Positions 1 to 7,083 of a stretch of DNA of 24,049 nt are shown here, in pieces. Source of the stretch: an uncultured Collinsella sp. (lineage in GTDB: Bacteria; Actinomycetota; Coriobacteriia; Coriobacteriales; Coriobacteriaceae). The stretch covers positions 1 through 24,049 of the forward strand of contig UQXC01000030.1 in assembly GCA_900544995.1 (NCBI GenBank). The letters are read 5' to 3'. A program made the translations under genes and the position numbers. Position 1 is the stretch's first letter, and each line of letters begins with the position of its first letter. The notes under the pieces were generated by a model, which worked only from the letters and a program-made list of their open reading frames with translations, was not told where the DNA came from and did no database searches.

Positions 1-14
1 CCGCTTGACGCTGC

Positions 15-113
15 AAACCCGCCAGAGCGGCAATCTGCCTTTCAACTTCGGCGGCATGACCAGAAGGTCAATGCCGCCTCGTTTCAAGGCACCTTGCTCG
101 CTCTGGCGGGTTT
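15..113. repeat. Nested palindromic element (about 99 bp)
   Basis: A 15-nt arm at 15-29 (AAACCCGCCAGAGCG) is exactly complementary to 99-113. Inside lies a second hairpin, 50-61 with 66-78 (GGCGGCATGACC / GGTCAATGCCGCC), with a GAAA-like 4-nt loop and one bulged base. A short GCCTT/AAGGC pair lies between the two. The nesting suggests a mobile palindromic element or structured RNA rather than a simple terminator. No protein is encoded here. Whether it recurs in the genome cannot be seen from one copy. Confidence 0.6.
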
Positions 114-147
114 TCGCTGTCGGTACCAAAACATCGGTGTTGTCGAA

Positions 148-178
148 GTAGTCATTGGGGACGTTCTTAAATGACTAC
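148..178 (+). repeat. REP-like palindrome with GGGGAC core
   Basis: The arms GTAGTCATT (148-156) and AATGACTAC (170-178) are perfectly complementary. The loop begins GGGGACGTTCT. Two other places in the window (10033-10067 and 23914-23944) have the same plan: unrelated stems around a GGGAC-G core. This plan resembles REP sequences mobilised by Y1 (TnpA-REP/RAYT) transposases. No transposase gene is present here, so that link is inference. Confidence 0.6.
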
Positions 179-259
179 ATAGCATGAGAGTGGATAATCT
201 CCCGGTTTGAGCCTGCATTCAAGCTCAAAGTGGGAGATCATCCACTCTCATTTGCTATG
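178..259. repeat. Long hairpin, about 35-bp stem
   Basis: The left half starting CATAGCATGAGAGTGGAT pairs with the right half ending ATCCACTCTCATTTGCTATG. The stem continues inward through ATCTCCC/GGGAGAT and TTTGAGC/GCTCAAA, with single mismatches and a loop of about 10 nt (CTGCATTCAA). The element abuts the REP at 148-178 and lies 33 bp past the pdxT stop codon. It could end pdxT transcription, but no U-run follows the stem, so an inserted palindromic repeat is the better reading. Confidence 0.65.
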
Positions 260-291
260 CCTCCGAAAATCCACGTTCGTTTCTACTCTGC

Positions 292-879
292 CTACATTTG
301 GAGGAAGAGCTCGTGGAGGCGGGTGTCGTCGTCGAGTTCGGGGTGGAAGGTTACGCCGAGCTGGTTGTCCTGACGGGCGGCGACGATACGGCCGTCGACT
401 TTCGCTAAGGCCTTGGCGTCGCCGTGGACCTCGATGATGCGGGGCGCGCGGATAAACGTCAGCGGCACTTCACCGTCGATGCCGGCTACCTGCCCCTTGG
501 TTCGAAAGCTGCCGAGCTGCCTGCCGTAGGCATTTCGCTCGACAAGTACATCCATGGTTGCCAAACGCGGCGTGCCCTTATCATCGTGGGCGGCAAGATT
601 GCGCGCCAACAGAATCAGGCCGGCGCAGGTGCCCAGGACGGGCATGCCTTCAGCGATGCGGGCACGAAGCTCCTCGAGCATGCCCAACTCATCAAGCAGC
701 TTCCCTTGAACGGTGGACTCGCCGCCGGGAAGTACCAGACGGTCAAAGTCCTGCTTCAAATCAGCCGCCTGCCTCAGCTCAATACAACGTGCGCCAAGCT
801 CAGATAGTCTTGCCTCGTGCTCGGCAAAAGCGCCTTGGACCGCCAGCACGGCGACCGCTTGGTCTGCATAATCGCTCAT
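292..879 (-). CDS. pdxT: Pyridoxal 5'-phosphate synthase glutaminase subunit PdxT
   Basis: PdxT releases ammonia from glutamine and channels it to PdxS for DXP-independent pyridoxal phosphate synthesis in the cytoplasm. The 195-residue protein has the normal family length. It shows PGGEST at 51-56, the nucleophile Cys85 in GTCAGL, and the His179/Glu181 pair in FHPEL, completing a class I glutamine amidotransferase triad. The ATG at 879 follows an AAAGGA ribosome binding site. The gene starts 20 bp after the pdxS stop codon, so the two are clearly co-transcribed, as in most Gram-positive bacteria. Nothing unusual was seen. The identification is firm from motifs and context. Confidence 0.97.
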   Translation of the reverse strand: MSDYADQAVAVLAVQGAFAEHEARLSELGARCIELRQAADLKQDFDRLVLPGGESTVQGKLLDELGMLEELRARIAEGMPVLGTCAGLILLARNLAAHDDKGTPRLATMDVLVERNAYGRQLGSFRTKGQVAGIDGEVPLTFIRAPRIIEVHGDAKALAKVDGRIVAARQDNQLGVTFHPELDDDTRLHELFLQM

Positions 880-899
880 GTGCGATCCTTTCTGCTGGA

Positions 900-1790
900 C
901 TAGCGCCCGCGCTCCTCCATGATGATCTCAATTTCGTCGGCGTTGATGCCCACCATGGCCTCGCCCAGGTCCTCCGAAAGCTCGGCGATGAGTTTGGCAT
1001 CGGTGAAGTTTGCCACGGCCTTGACGATGGCGGCGGCGCGCTTGGCGGGGTCGCCGCTTTTGAAGATACCCGAGCCGACAAAGACGCCCTCGGCACCCAG
1101 CTGCATCATCAGCGCGGCGTCGGCGGGGGTCGCTACGCCGCCGGCGGCAAAGTTCACGACGGGAAGCTTACCCGTGGCATGGACCTCGCGCACCAGCTCG
1201 ACCGGAACCTGCAGTTGCTTGGCTGCCTCAAAGAGCTCGTCGTTGCGCAGGGCAACAACGTCACGGATCTGCTTTTGGATCTTGCGCATGTGACGCACGG
1301 CCTGAACGACGTCGCCCGTACCCGGCTCACCCTTGGTGCGAATCATCGTGGCGCCTTCGGCAACACGGCGCAGCGCCTCGCCCAGATTACGGGCGCCGCA
1401 GACAAACGGCACGTCAAACTGGGTCTTGTCGATGTGATAGACGTCATCGGCAGGGGAGAGAACCTCGGACTCATCGATGTAGTCGATCTCGATGGCCTGC
1501 AGGACCTGCGCCTCGACGATGTGACCGATGCGGCACTTGGCCATGACGGGGATGGAGACGGCCTCCTGGATGCCCTTGATCATCTTGGGGTCGCTCATGC
1601 GCGAGACGCCGCCTGCGGCACGGATGTCGGCCGGGATGCGCTCGAGGGCCATGACGGCGCAGGCGCCTGCCTCCTCGGCGATGCGTGCCTGCTCGGGCGT
1701 GGTAACGTCCATGATGACGCCGCCCTTGAGCATCTGCGCGAGCTCGCGATTGAGTTTGACGCGGTCGGCCTTGCTGTTCTGTTCTGCCAT
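900..1790 (-). CDS. pdxS: Pyridoxal 5'-phosphate synthase lyase subunit PdxS
   Basis: PdxS condenses ribose 5-phosphate, glyceraldehyde 3-phosphate and ammonia into pyridoxal phosphate; it forms a dodecamer with PdxT. The 296-residue protein is a complete (beta/alpha)8 family member. VIMDV (Asp28), PVMAKCRIGH (Lys84) and RTKGEPGTG (Lys153) match the aspartate and two lysines that carry the reaction intermediates, and FAAGGVATPADA and GVFVGSGIF are phosphate-binding loops. I chose the ATG at 1790 because GGGAG lies six bases upstream and MAEQNSK fits the family. An in-frame ATG at 1817 would add nine residues and lacks a ribosome binding site. It is the first gene of pdxST, divergent from the MocR regulator. 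Confidence 0.97.
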   Translation of the reverse strand: MAEQNSKADRVKLNRELAQMLKGGVIMDVTTPEQARIAEEAGACAVMALERIPADIRAAGGVSRMSDPKMIKGIQEAVSIPVMAKCRIGHIVEAQVLQAIEIDYIDESEVLSPADDVYHIDKTQFDVPFVCGARNLGEALRRVAEGATMIRTKGEPGTGDVVQAVRHMRKIQKQIRDVVALRNDELFEAAKQLQVPVELVREVHATGKLPVVNFAAGGVATPADAALMMQLGAEGVFVGSGIFKSGDPAKRAAAIVKAVANFTDAKLIAELSEDLGEAMVGINADEIEIIMEERGR

Positions 1791-1878
1791 GGTTGCTCCC
1801 TTGGTTGGCATGTGCATTGCTTGACGGAATATCCTATCGGGGAGCTGGGTATGGCGAAATACTCAGTTTTCGAGATAA

Positions 1879-1924
1879 TAACAAGGTCAGACTAATACCA
1901 GATTGAATGGCTTAATAAGGTCAG
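1879..1924. promoter_or_regulatory. Direct-repeat operator candidate between pdxS and pdxR
   Basis: TAACAAGGTCAG (1879-1890) and TAATAAGGTCAG (1913-1924) are direct repeats matching at 11 of 12 bases, 34 bp start to start, about three helical turns. MocR/PdxR/GabR regulators are known to bind widely spaced direct repeats near their own promoters. The second repeat runs into the regulator's ribosome binding region (AGGTGA, start at 1936), so binding could also repress the regulator itself. The binding assignment is inference from position and geometry. Confidence 0.6.
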
Positions 1925-1935
1925 GTGATAGGCTC

Positions 1936-3375
1936 ATGCTTGACTACAATTTGGAAAAACGCGGCGAAGCATCGCTCTATGAGTATGTTTACCAGCAAAT
2001 TCGAGACGATATTGTTGCTGGACGCATTGCGGCGGGGGAGCATTTGCCGTCTAAGCGCGCCTTTGCCAGTCATCTGGGAATCAGTGTCATTACTATCGAA
2101 AATGCATATAGCCAGTTACTTGCCGAGGGCTATATTTGCTCAATGCCGCGTCGTGGCTACTACGCTTGCGAGCTTCCGGATGCACCGGTTTTGGCTTCGG
2201 CTGCGGAGGGCATCGACCGAGATGCCGCCTCTGCTGGTCCTAGCGCGCATGATGTCAACGGACAGGTCGAGCGATTCGATGCGCTTTCTCCTTCTGCTTT
2301 GGAGGCGGCGCGGCTTTGGCAAAGCGCGCTACGGGCGACGCTGGCATCCGAAGACGAGCGCGAAATCTTTTCGCCCGCACCGGCGCAGGGCACTGCTCGG
2401 CTGCGACGCGCAATTGCTCACCATCTGCACGGGACAAGGGGTATGAATGTCGACCCCAACAACATCGTTATCGGTGCGGGCGCCCAGCTGCTCGATACCA
2501 TGTTGGTTCAGTTGCTTGGCGCGGACAAGGTGTATGCGGTTGAGGATCCGGGCTATTTGCGTCTGACGCGTATCTATCAGGCTATGGGCTGCAAAGTTCG
2601 ACATATCCCGTTGGATGATGAGGGCGTGGACTTGAGCACTCTGCAGAAAAGCGGGACCGATGTCCTTCACCTGATGCCGTCCCATCAGTATCCGACCGGT
2701 CTTGTGACGAGCATTGCGCGTCGCTATGCGCTTCTGAGCTGGGCCGCTGAGCGACCAGGTCGGTATCTCATCGAAGATGACTTTGATTGTGAGTTTCGCC
2801 TTGCCGGGAAGCCGATTCCCGCGCTCGCGTCGATTGATGCCGCCCAGTCGGTTATCTACACCAACACGTTTTCGAAGAGCCTTTCATCGGCGTTGCGTCT
2901 AGCGTACATGGTGCTGCCCGATGAGCTGATGGAGCGGTTTAGGTGCAACCTTGGTTTCTATGCCTCGTCGGTTAGCTCCATAGATCAAGTTGCATTGGCT
3001 CGCTTGCTGGAATCGGGTGATTACGAGCGTCATGTGAACCGCGTGCGCGTTCGTGCCCGCGAGGCGCGTGATGGCCTAGTGGCGCTTGTACGGAAGGCAT
3101 TTCCGGCAGGGGAAGTCTCGATCGAGCATGCAGACGCGGGCCTTTACTGTATCGTGGTTGCGGAGCGTAGAACGGGCGGAAGCACTTTTGCACGGGCCCT
3201 CACGCGCTCGAGTATCCCGTTTATCGATATCAGTGACTGTTATTGGTGTGCCGATGGCGCATCTGTCCCTGAAAACTCAAGTCAAATTCTTGTTCAGTAT
3301 GATGATCTGAGTCCAAAAGTGCTTAATACCTTGGAATTGCAGCTAATGGGGGCGCTCTGCAATCTAAGTGAGTAG
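1936..3375 (+). CDS. pdxR: MocR-family (GntR-aminotransferase) regulator, PdxR-like
   Basis: This is a fusion regulator that normally senses pyridoxal phosphate and controls pdxST. Residues 1-75 or so form a GntR winged helix (SLYEYVYQQIRDDIVAGR, PSKRAFASHLGIS, LLAEGYICSMPRRGYY). The rest is a fold-type I aminotransferase domain with the PLP-lysine region TNTFSKSLSSALRLAY and the aspartate in EDDFDCEFR. The ATG at 1936 follows AGGTGA with seven bases between; an in-frame TTG at 1903 has no ribosome binding site. It is about 479 residues and divergent from pdxS, the usual pdxR arrangement. The last codons (L-S-E-stop) lie inside the 123-bp repeat at 3364-3486, so the insertion redefined or just touched the C-terminus. 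Confidence 0.88.
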   Translation: MLDYNLEKRGEASLYEYVYQQIRDDIVAGRIAAGEHLPSKRAFASHLGISVITIENAYSQLLAEGYICSMPRRGYYACELPDAPVLASAAEGIDRDAASAGPSAHDVNGQVERFDALSPSALEAARLWQSALRATLASEDEREIFSPAPAQGTARLRRAIAHHLHGTRGMNVDPNNIVIGAGAQLLDTMLVQLLGADKVYAVEDPGYLRLTRIYQAMGCKVRHIPLDDEGVDLSTLQKSGTDVLHLMPSHQYPTGLVTSIARRYALLSWAAERPGRYLIEDDFDCEFRLAGKPIPALASIDAAQSVIYTNTFSKSLSSALRLAYMVLPDELMERFRCNLGFYASSVSSIDQVALARLLESGDYERHVNRVRVRAREARDGLVALVRKAFPAGEVSIEHADAGLYCIVVAERRTGGSTFARALTRSSIPFIDISDCYWCADGASVPENSSQILVQYDDLSPKVLNTLELQLMGALCNLSE

Positions 3376-3486
3376 ACTTTTAGCACTTTGGCGACCAGGC
3401 AGTTTTGTAACAAGCTATCTACCTGCGGTTTTGAAAAGCAGGATGACCGGCCTGCTCGGGATGTTCAAAAAAGTCTACTCACTTGC
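3364..3486 (+). repeat. 123-bp stop-in-all-frames repeat, copy 1
   Basis: The element begins CTAAGTGAGTAGACTTTT and ends AAAAAGTCTACTCACTT, so its ends are inverted repeats of about 16 bp. Between them lie GGCGACCAGG and TACCTGCGG, shared with copy 2; TACCTGCGG is also in copy 3. The left end holds TAA, TGA and TAG in three different frames within 11 bases. Copy 1 provides the stop codon of the pdxR-like gene. Its right end reads CACTTGC instead of CACTTAG, the only copy whose end is degraded. It has the same length and orientation as copies 2 and 3. Confidence 0.9.
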
Positions 3487-3666
3487 CGCGCAAAGCTTCT
3501 ACATGAGAAAAAATGGGGTTTTCAACAGGGTTTCGTCCAGCTCTCGGCAAGCTTTTGGCCAGTTGGGGAGGGCTGTTGAAAACTTGGCAGTCCGTTCGGC
3601 GCCATTTTTGCTGCGTTCGCGCCAATGCGTGACTGATTGGGTTGAAATTCGTGTTTTCCTGTGCCT
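3487..3666 (+). other. Leader of the nuclease-like gene with an 11-bp inverted repeat
   Basis: This AT-richer 180-bp stretch separates repeat copy 1 from the DUF559 gene. GTTTTCAACAG (3518-3528) and CTGTTGAAAAC (3573-3583) are perfect inverted repeats 44 bases apart. The rest holds no recognisable gene. No good Shine-Dalgarno sequence precedes the ATG at 3667. TTGAAA at about 3643 could be a -35 box, but no matching -10 is convincing. The inverted repeat may be a regulator site or part of the cassette. Confidence 0.5.
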
Positions 3667-4794
3667 ATGAAGGATCTACTTTGTGACATATCAGCTTTTA
3701 GGTACTGGCGTTTGCCTCCTCAAGTCCGCGCTTTGTGTCCGCCGCTTCCACGACCGGAAGAAGACCGGCAGCGATATGATCTCGCCCGCAACCCGACGGC
3801 TGCGGTCGCGCTCGGTTTTCCGTTGTATACATTGGTTCGGACGAGAAACAAACGGACTTGTCCTGCCAGCATTAGGCAGCGGCTGTTTCTTGGTGAGCTC
3901 CCCAGGGAATCCGTGCTGGAAACGGAGCATGGGTTTTTGGTTACGTCTCCTCTACTGACGACATTCATCATGTCGCGGCATCTGACGGATCTTCAGCTTC
4001 TTTTGGTATTGGCGGAGATGTGTGGCTTGTTTGCGGTGTGTGCCCTGCCGGCGGCACTTGAGGCGGAGCTTTCGCGTGCAATTGATTCGGGCGCGATTTC
4101 GACAACGGTCGGTTGGGTGCGCTGCCCGTCCGAGGACGGCATCGCCTCAAATTTATGGCGTCGAGACGCTTTGGTTTTGGGCGGAGACCTTGACCGTTTT
4201 TGTTCAGATGTTTGCGGGATGCGTTGCGGCAATAGATTTATGGCGGTATCGCAACTCGTTCCATTGGGTGCCGCGTCGCCTTTTGAGGTCGAGGCGTATT
4301 TGTTGCTTGGACTGCCGCGAGCCCTGGGAGGCGAAGGTTTTTGCGGCATAGAGCTTAATGTTGAAGTGATGCTAAGCACAAGTGCTCGAGCGATTGTGGA
4401 AAAGTCCCGTGTATATATCGACCTACTTCTTTCTTCGCCGGACGGCAGGCGACAGGTGGCCATTGAATGTCAGGGAAAGGCCTCGCACGGACGCGCAGGG
4501 GATGGCTTGCGTGACGCTGACCGCATGACGGCCCTTCAGGCCATGGGCTACGATGTACTTCTCCTGACACACAGACAGATATCCGATGAGGATAGATTCC
4601 GCGCGATCGTTAAGGCCATATGCAGGATGCTCGATGCTGAATATCGTGATAAAAGCTCGGATGAGCAAAGGGCTGAGACATTACTCCGGTCTGAACTATT
4701 CGTTGACTGGACAAAATTGGGAGTAATTGACGGAAAGATGCCCGTTAGACACAAAACGGCTCAATCGTGGACGGCTGCGGTTCTAAGTGAGTAG
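3667..4794 (+). CDS. DUF559/Vsr-like PD-(D/E)XK putative nuclease, AbiEi-like N-terminus
   Basis: The exact role is unknown. The C-terminal third resembles the DUF559/Vsr endonuclease fold: RVYIDLLL (Asp252), then VAIECQGKASH (Glu267-Cys-Gln269), then DADRMTALQAMGYDVLLLTHRQI, the usual order D...E-x-Q/K...D-x-x-R...G-Y-x-V. The start DISAFRYWRLPPQVRAL followed by PLYTLVRTRNKR resembles AbiEi-type antitoxin/DUF559 proteins that Coriobacteriia carry as lone genes (family recollection, not searched). The protein has 375 residues from ATG 3667; GTG at 3661 would add two, and neither has a clear ribosome binding site. Base composition is less GC-rich than its neighbours. The gene sits between two direct copies of the 123-bp repeat, and its last three residues L-S-E and stop are encoded by copy 2. 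It could be a defence nuclease, a selfish element or a decayed antitoxin. Confidence 0.7.
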   Translation: MKDLLCDISAFRYWRLPPQVRALCPPLPRPEEDRQRYDLARNPTAAVALGFPLYTLVRTRNKRTCPASIRQRLFLGELPRESVLETEHGFLVTSPLLTTFIMSRHLTDLQLLLVLAEMCGLFAVCALPAALEAELSRAIDSGAISTTVGWVRCPSEDGIASNLWRRDALVLGGDLDRFCSDVCGMRCGNRFMAVSQLVPLGAASPFEVEAYLLLGLPRALGGEGFCGIELNVEVMLSTSARAIVEKSRVYIDLLLSSPDGRRQVAIECQGKASHGRAGDGLRDADRMTALQAMGYDVLLLTHRQISDEDRFRAIVKAICRMLDAEYRDKSSDEQRAETLLRSELFVDWTKLGVIDGKMPVRHKTAQSWTAAVLSE

Positions 4795-4905
4795 ACTTTT
4801 GGCACTTTGGCGACCAGGCCGTTTTGCAACAAGTCATTTACCTGCGGCTTTATAAAGCAATATGGGTGGTGTGCTCGGCAAGTTCCAAAAAGTCTACTCA
4901 CTTAG
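4783..4905 (+). repeat. 123-bp stop-in-all-frames repeat, copy 2
   Basis: This copy is closest to copy 1, sharing GCACTTTGGCGACCAGG and TACCTGCGG. Both ends are intact (CTAAGTGAGTAGAC ... GTCTACTCACTTAG). The left end supplies L-S-E-stop to the DUF559 protein. TTTTT follows the right end, so this copy could also serve as a transcription terminator, though the other two copies lack such a tract. The distance from copy 1 to copy 2 is 1419 bp, which equals one gene plus one repeat. Confidence 0.92.
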
Positions 4906-4971
4906 TTTTTGACGAGAAGCCGATGCCGAAGGCGGTCCTATTTCAGGGCGTTAACAAGTTCGTGAGGCACG

Positions 4972-5002
4972 AAAAAGGCCCGAACCAATACGGTCCGGGC
5001 CT
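4972..5002 (-). terminator. Intrinsic terminator of the rubrerythrin gene
   Basis: On the minus strand AGGCCCGGACC pairs with GGTTCGGGCCT across a 5-nt loop, followed by TTTTT. It lies 34 bp past the rubrerythrin stop codon. The strong GC stem with a U-run makes this a confident terminator. Confidence 0.85.
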
Positions 5003-5036
5003 CATCGAGCTTGAGGTTATGTCTCAGGCGGTTGGC

Positions 5037-5597
5037 TTAGCCAAAGTAGCGCTTGAGCAGGCCGGCGAAAGCCTTGCCGTGGCGGGCCTCGTCGCGAGCC
5101 ATCTCGTGCACGGTGTCGTGGATGGCATCGAGGCCGGCGGCCTTGGCACGCTTGGCAAGATCGGTCTTGCCGGCGGTGGCGCCGTTCTCGGCCTCAACGC
5201 GCATCTCGAGGTTCTTCTTGGTGGAGTCGGTCACGACCTCGCCCAGGAGCTCGGCGAACTTGGCGGCATGCTCGGCCTCCTCGTGGGCAGCCTTTTCCCA
5301 GTACAGGCCGATCTCGGGATAGCCCTCGCGATGAGCGACGCGAGCCATGGCCAGGTACATACCGACCTCAGAGCACTCGCCCTCAAAGTTGGCGCGCAGG
5401 TCGGCAACGATGTCCTCAGAGACACCCTCCATCTTGGCGACGCCCACGACGTGCTCGGCGGCCCACTCGAGCTGGCCCTCCTCCTGCTTCAGGAAACGAG
5501 AACCGGGAACGCCGCACTGGGGGCACTTAAAATCCTCGGGCAGCTGGTCGCCGTCGAACTCTTCCACATAACCGCAAACGGGGCAAACAAACTTCAT
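5037..5597 (-). CDS. rbr: Rubrerythrin with N-terminal rubredoxin domain (reverse type)
   Basis: This is a non-haem diiron peroxidase that removes hydrogen peroxide in anaerobes, using electrons from NAD(P)H by way of its rubredoxin iron. The rubredoxin-like domain comes first: Cys5-x2-Cys8 (CPVCGY) and Cys25-x2-Cys28 (CPQCG). It is followed by a ferritin-like four-helix domain with diiron ligand motifs FEGECSEVGM (about 71-80), HEEAEH (105-110) and ARDEARH (167-173). That order is the reverse of classical rubrerythrin and matches clostridial reverse rubrerythrins. The ATG at 5597 follows AAAGGAT by seven bases and gives 186 residues; a longer frame to 5702 has no support. It is monocistronic with its own terminator. 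Confidence 0.93.
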   Translation of the reverse strand: MKFVCPVCGYVEEFDGDQLPEDFKCPQCGVPGSRFLKQEEGQLEWAAEHVVGVAKMEGVSEDIVADLRANFEGECSEVGMYLAMARVAHREGYPEIGLYWEKAAHEEAEHAAKFAELLGEVVTDSTKKNLEMRVEAENGATAGKTDLAKRAKAAGLDAIHDTVHEMARDEARHGKAFAGLLKRYFG

Positions 5598-5633
5598 GAT
5601 TCGATCCTTTCGATCGATGGCGATTGCGCGCTC

Positions 5634-5662
5634 GTCCGGTCCCGTAAGGGCCCTCTCCGGAC
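5634..5662 (-). promoter_or_regulatory. Hairpin in the rubrerythrin leader
   Basis: GTCCGG (5634-5639) pairs with CCGGAC (5657-5662), with further pairing of TCCC/GGGC inside. It lies in the 5' leader about 40 bp before the rubrerythrin start codon. Upstream, the minus strand has TTCACA and GATAAT 16 bases apart (about 5683-5710) as a plausible promoter. A regulatory role of the hairpin is unproven. Confidence 0.35.
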
Positions 5663-5853
5663 GTGCGTCTTGACGAGTTCTATTATCCATAAATGCAACC
5701 AAATGTGAAGCCTATTAGGAATGATTTTTAATAAAACAATTTTGAGATATGAAGATGTTGATTGATTAACGATTGGCAGGCCGTCTTTGACCGCCGCTGA
5801 GTACAATCGGGCGAGCAAATGTTGACCTATCAACAAATGAAGGAGTTTCCTTT

Positions 5854-7074
5854 ATGCATCTAGCCCGTCGTGCCTGGTGCCGAACATATCAGACGGTTTT
5901 TCGCATTGCATTGCCGATCCTGCCCTATACCGAGCCGCGCATTTTAGAGCATGCCGAGGATGTGCCCGCGGTGCTTCAAAAGCGCTCGATCCAGAAGGTC
6001 CTTATCGTGACGGATCCCGGCATTGCCCGTCTGGGGCTCACGGCACCGCTCGAGACGGCGCTCGCATGCAGGGGGATTGGCGTTACGGTCTATGCCGAAA
6101 CGCGTGCAAACCCCACGGTTTCAAACGTGGAAGAAGCGGCGTCCCTGTATCGAGAGAGCGCCTGCCAGGCCATTATCGGCTTTGGCGGTGGCTCGGCCAT
6201 GGACTGTGCCAAGGGCGTGGGCGCACGCATTGCGCAGCCAAACAAGCCCATCAACAAGATGCGCGGCCTGCTGCGGATTCATCGTCGCCTGCCGCTGCTC
6301 ATCGCCGTTCCCACTACCGCCGGTACGGGAAGCGAAGCCACGCTTGCGGCGGTAATTACCGATGACGGGACGCACTACAAATACCCCATTAACGACTTTG
6401 TGCTCATCCCGCGTTTTGCAGTCCACGACCCCGAGTTTACGTGCGGCTTGCCCGCTTCCATTACGGGGCAGACGGGCATGGACGCCCTGACGCATGCCGT
6501 TGAGGCCTTTATCGGGCGAAGCACCACGCCCTATACGCGCAAGATGGCGCGACAGGCGGTGCAGCTTATCCACGACAATTTGCTCGAGGCCTATGAGCAT
6601 GGTGACGACATGCGCGCTCGTCGCAATATGCTTTCGGCGGCGTATAAGGCGGGCGTTGCGTTTACCCGCTCCTATGTCGGATATGTGCATGCCATCGCGC
6701 ACAGTCTGGGCGGCCGATACGGAATTCCGCACGGTTTGGCCAACGCGATCATCCTGCCGCACATGCTTCGCGCTTATGGTGACGCCGCCGCCCCCAAGCT
6801 TGCCGATCTTGCTCGCATGGCGGGCATTGCGCCGGCTACCGCGCAGGATAGTCTTGCGGCCGAGGCCTTTTTCGATTGGGTCGACCGCATGAACGAGATC
6901 CTGGGAATCCCCAAATATGTCTCGGGCATTCGCCGCTCCGACATTCCCGAGATGGCGGCGCATGCCGATGCCGAGGCCAATCCGCTGTACCCCGTTCCGC
7001 TTTTGATGGACCGCTCGGAGCTCGAGCATATGTACGAGGTCGTCGCGGGTGGTATGTTTGAGGACGAGAACTAG
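5854..7074 (+). CDS. Iron-containing alcohol dehydrogenase
   Basis: This is a group III NAD(P)-dependent alcohol dehydrogenase that interconverts alcohols and aldehydes. GGGSAMD (111-117) binds the dinucleotide and PTTAGTGSEAT (153-163) is the family signature. The metal ligands appear as Asp210 and His214 (GMDALTHAVEAF), His279 (HAIAHSLGG) and His293 (GIPHGLANA). The length, 406 residues, is normal. The ATG at 5854 follows AAGGAG with eight bases between. The first 20 residues (MHLARRAWCRTYQ) are basic and may be a short N-terminal extension. The aldehyde dehydrogenase gene begins nine bases after its stop codon, so the pair probably handles a fermentation aldehyde/alcohol. The substrate cannot be read from the sequence. 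Confidence 0.92.
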   Translation: MHLARRAWCRTYQTVFRIALPILPYTEPRILEHAEDVPAVLQKRSIQKVLIVTDPGIARLGLTAPLETALACRGIGVTVYAETRANPTVSNVEEAASLYRESACQAIIGFGGGSAMDCAKGVGARIAQPNKPINKMRGLLRIHRRLPLLIAVPTTAGTGSEATLAAVITDDGTHYKYPINDFVLIPRFAVHDPEFTCGLPASITGQTGMDALTHAVEAFIGRSTTPYTRKMARQAVQLIHDNLLEAYEHGDDMRARRNMLSAAYKAGVAFTRSYVGYVHAIAHSLGGRYGIPHGLANAIILPHMLRAYGDAAAPKLADLARMAGIAPATAQDSLAAEAFFDWVDRMNEILGIPKYVSGIRRSDIPEMAAHADAEANPLYPVPLLMDRSELEHMYEVVAGGMFEDEN

Positions 7075-7083
7075 GAGGGTGCC

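Noticed and set aside
558..1895. Long open frame on the plus strand (445 codons) opposite pdxT and pdxS
   Set aside because: It is the mirror of two certain genes; its protein has Gly/His/Leu-rich composition typical of antisense frames in GC-rich DNA and no motif.
3364..4905. Integron attC site interpretation of the 123-bp repeats
   Set aside because: The gene-plus-site layout is similar, but the ends lack the RYYYAAC/GTTRRRY core sites of attC and no integrase is present.
4824..5708. 294-codon plus-strand open frame starting inside repeat copy 2 and running over rubrerythrin
   Set aside because: It is antisense to rubrerythrin and contains its terminator; composition is that of a shadow frame.
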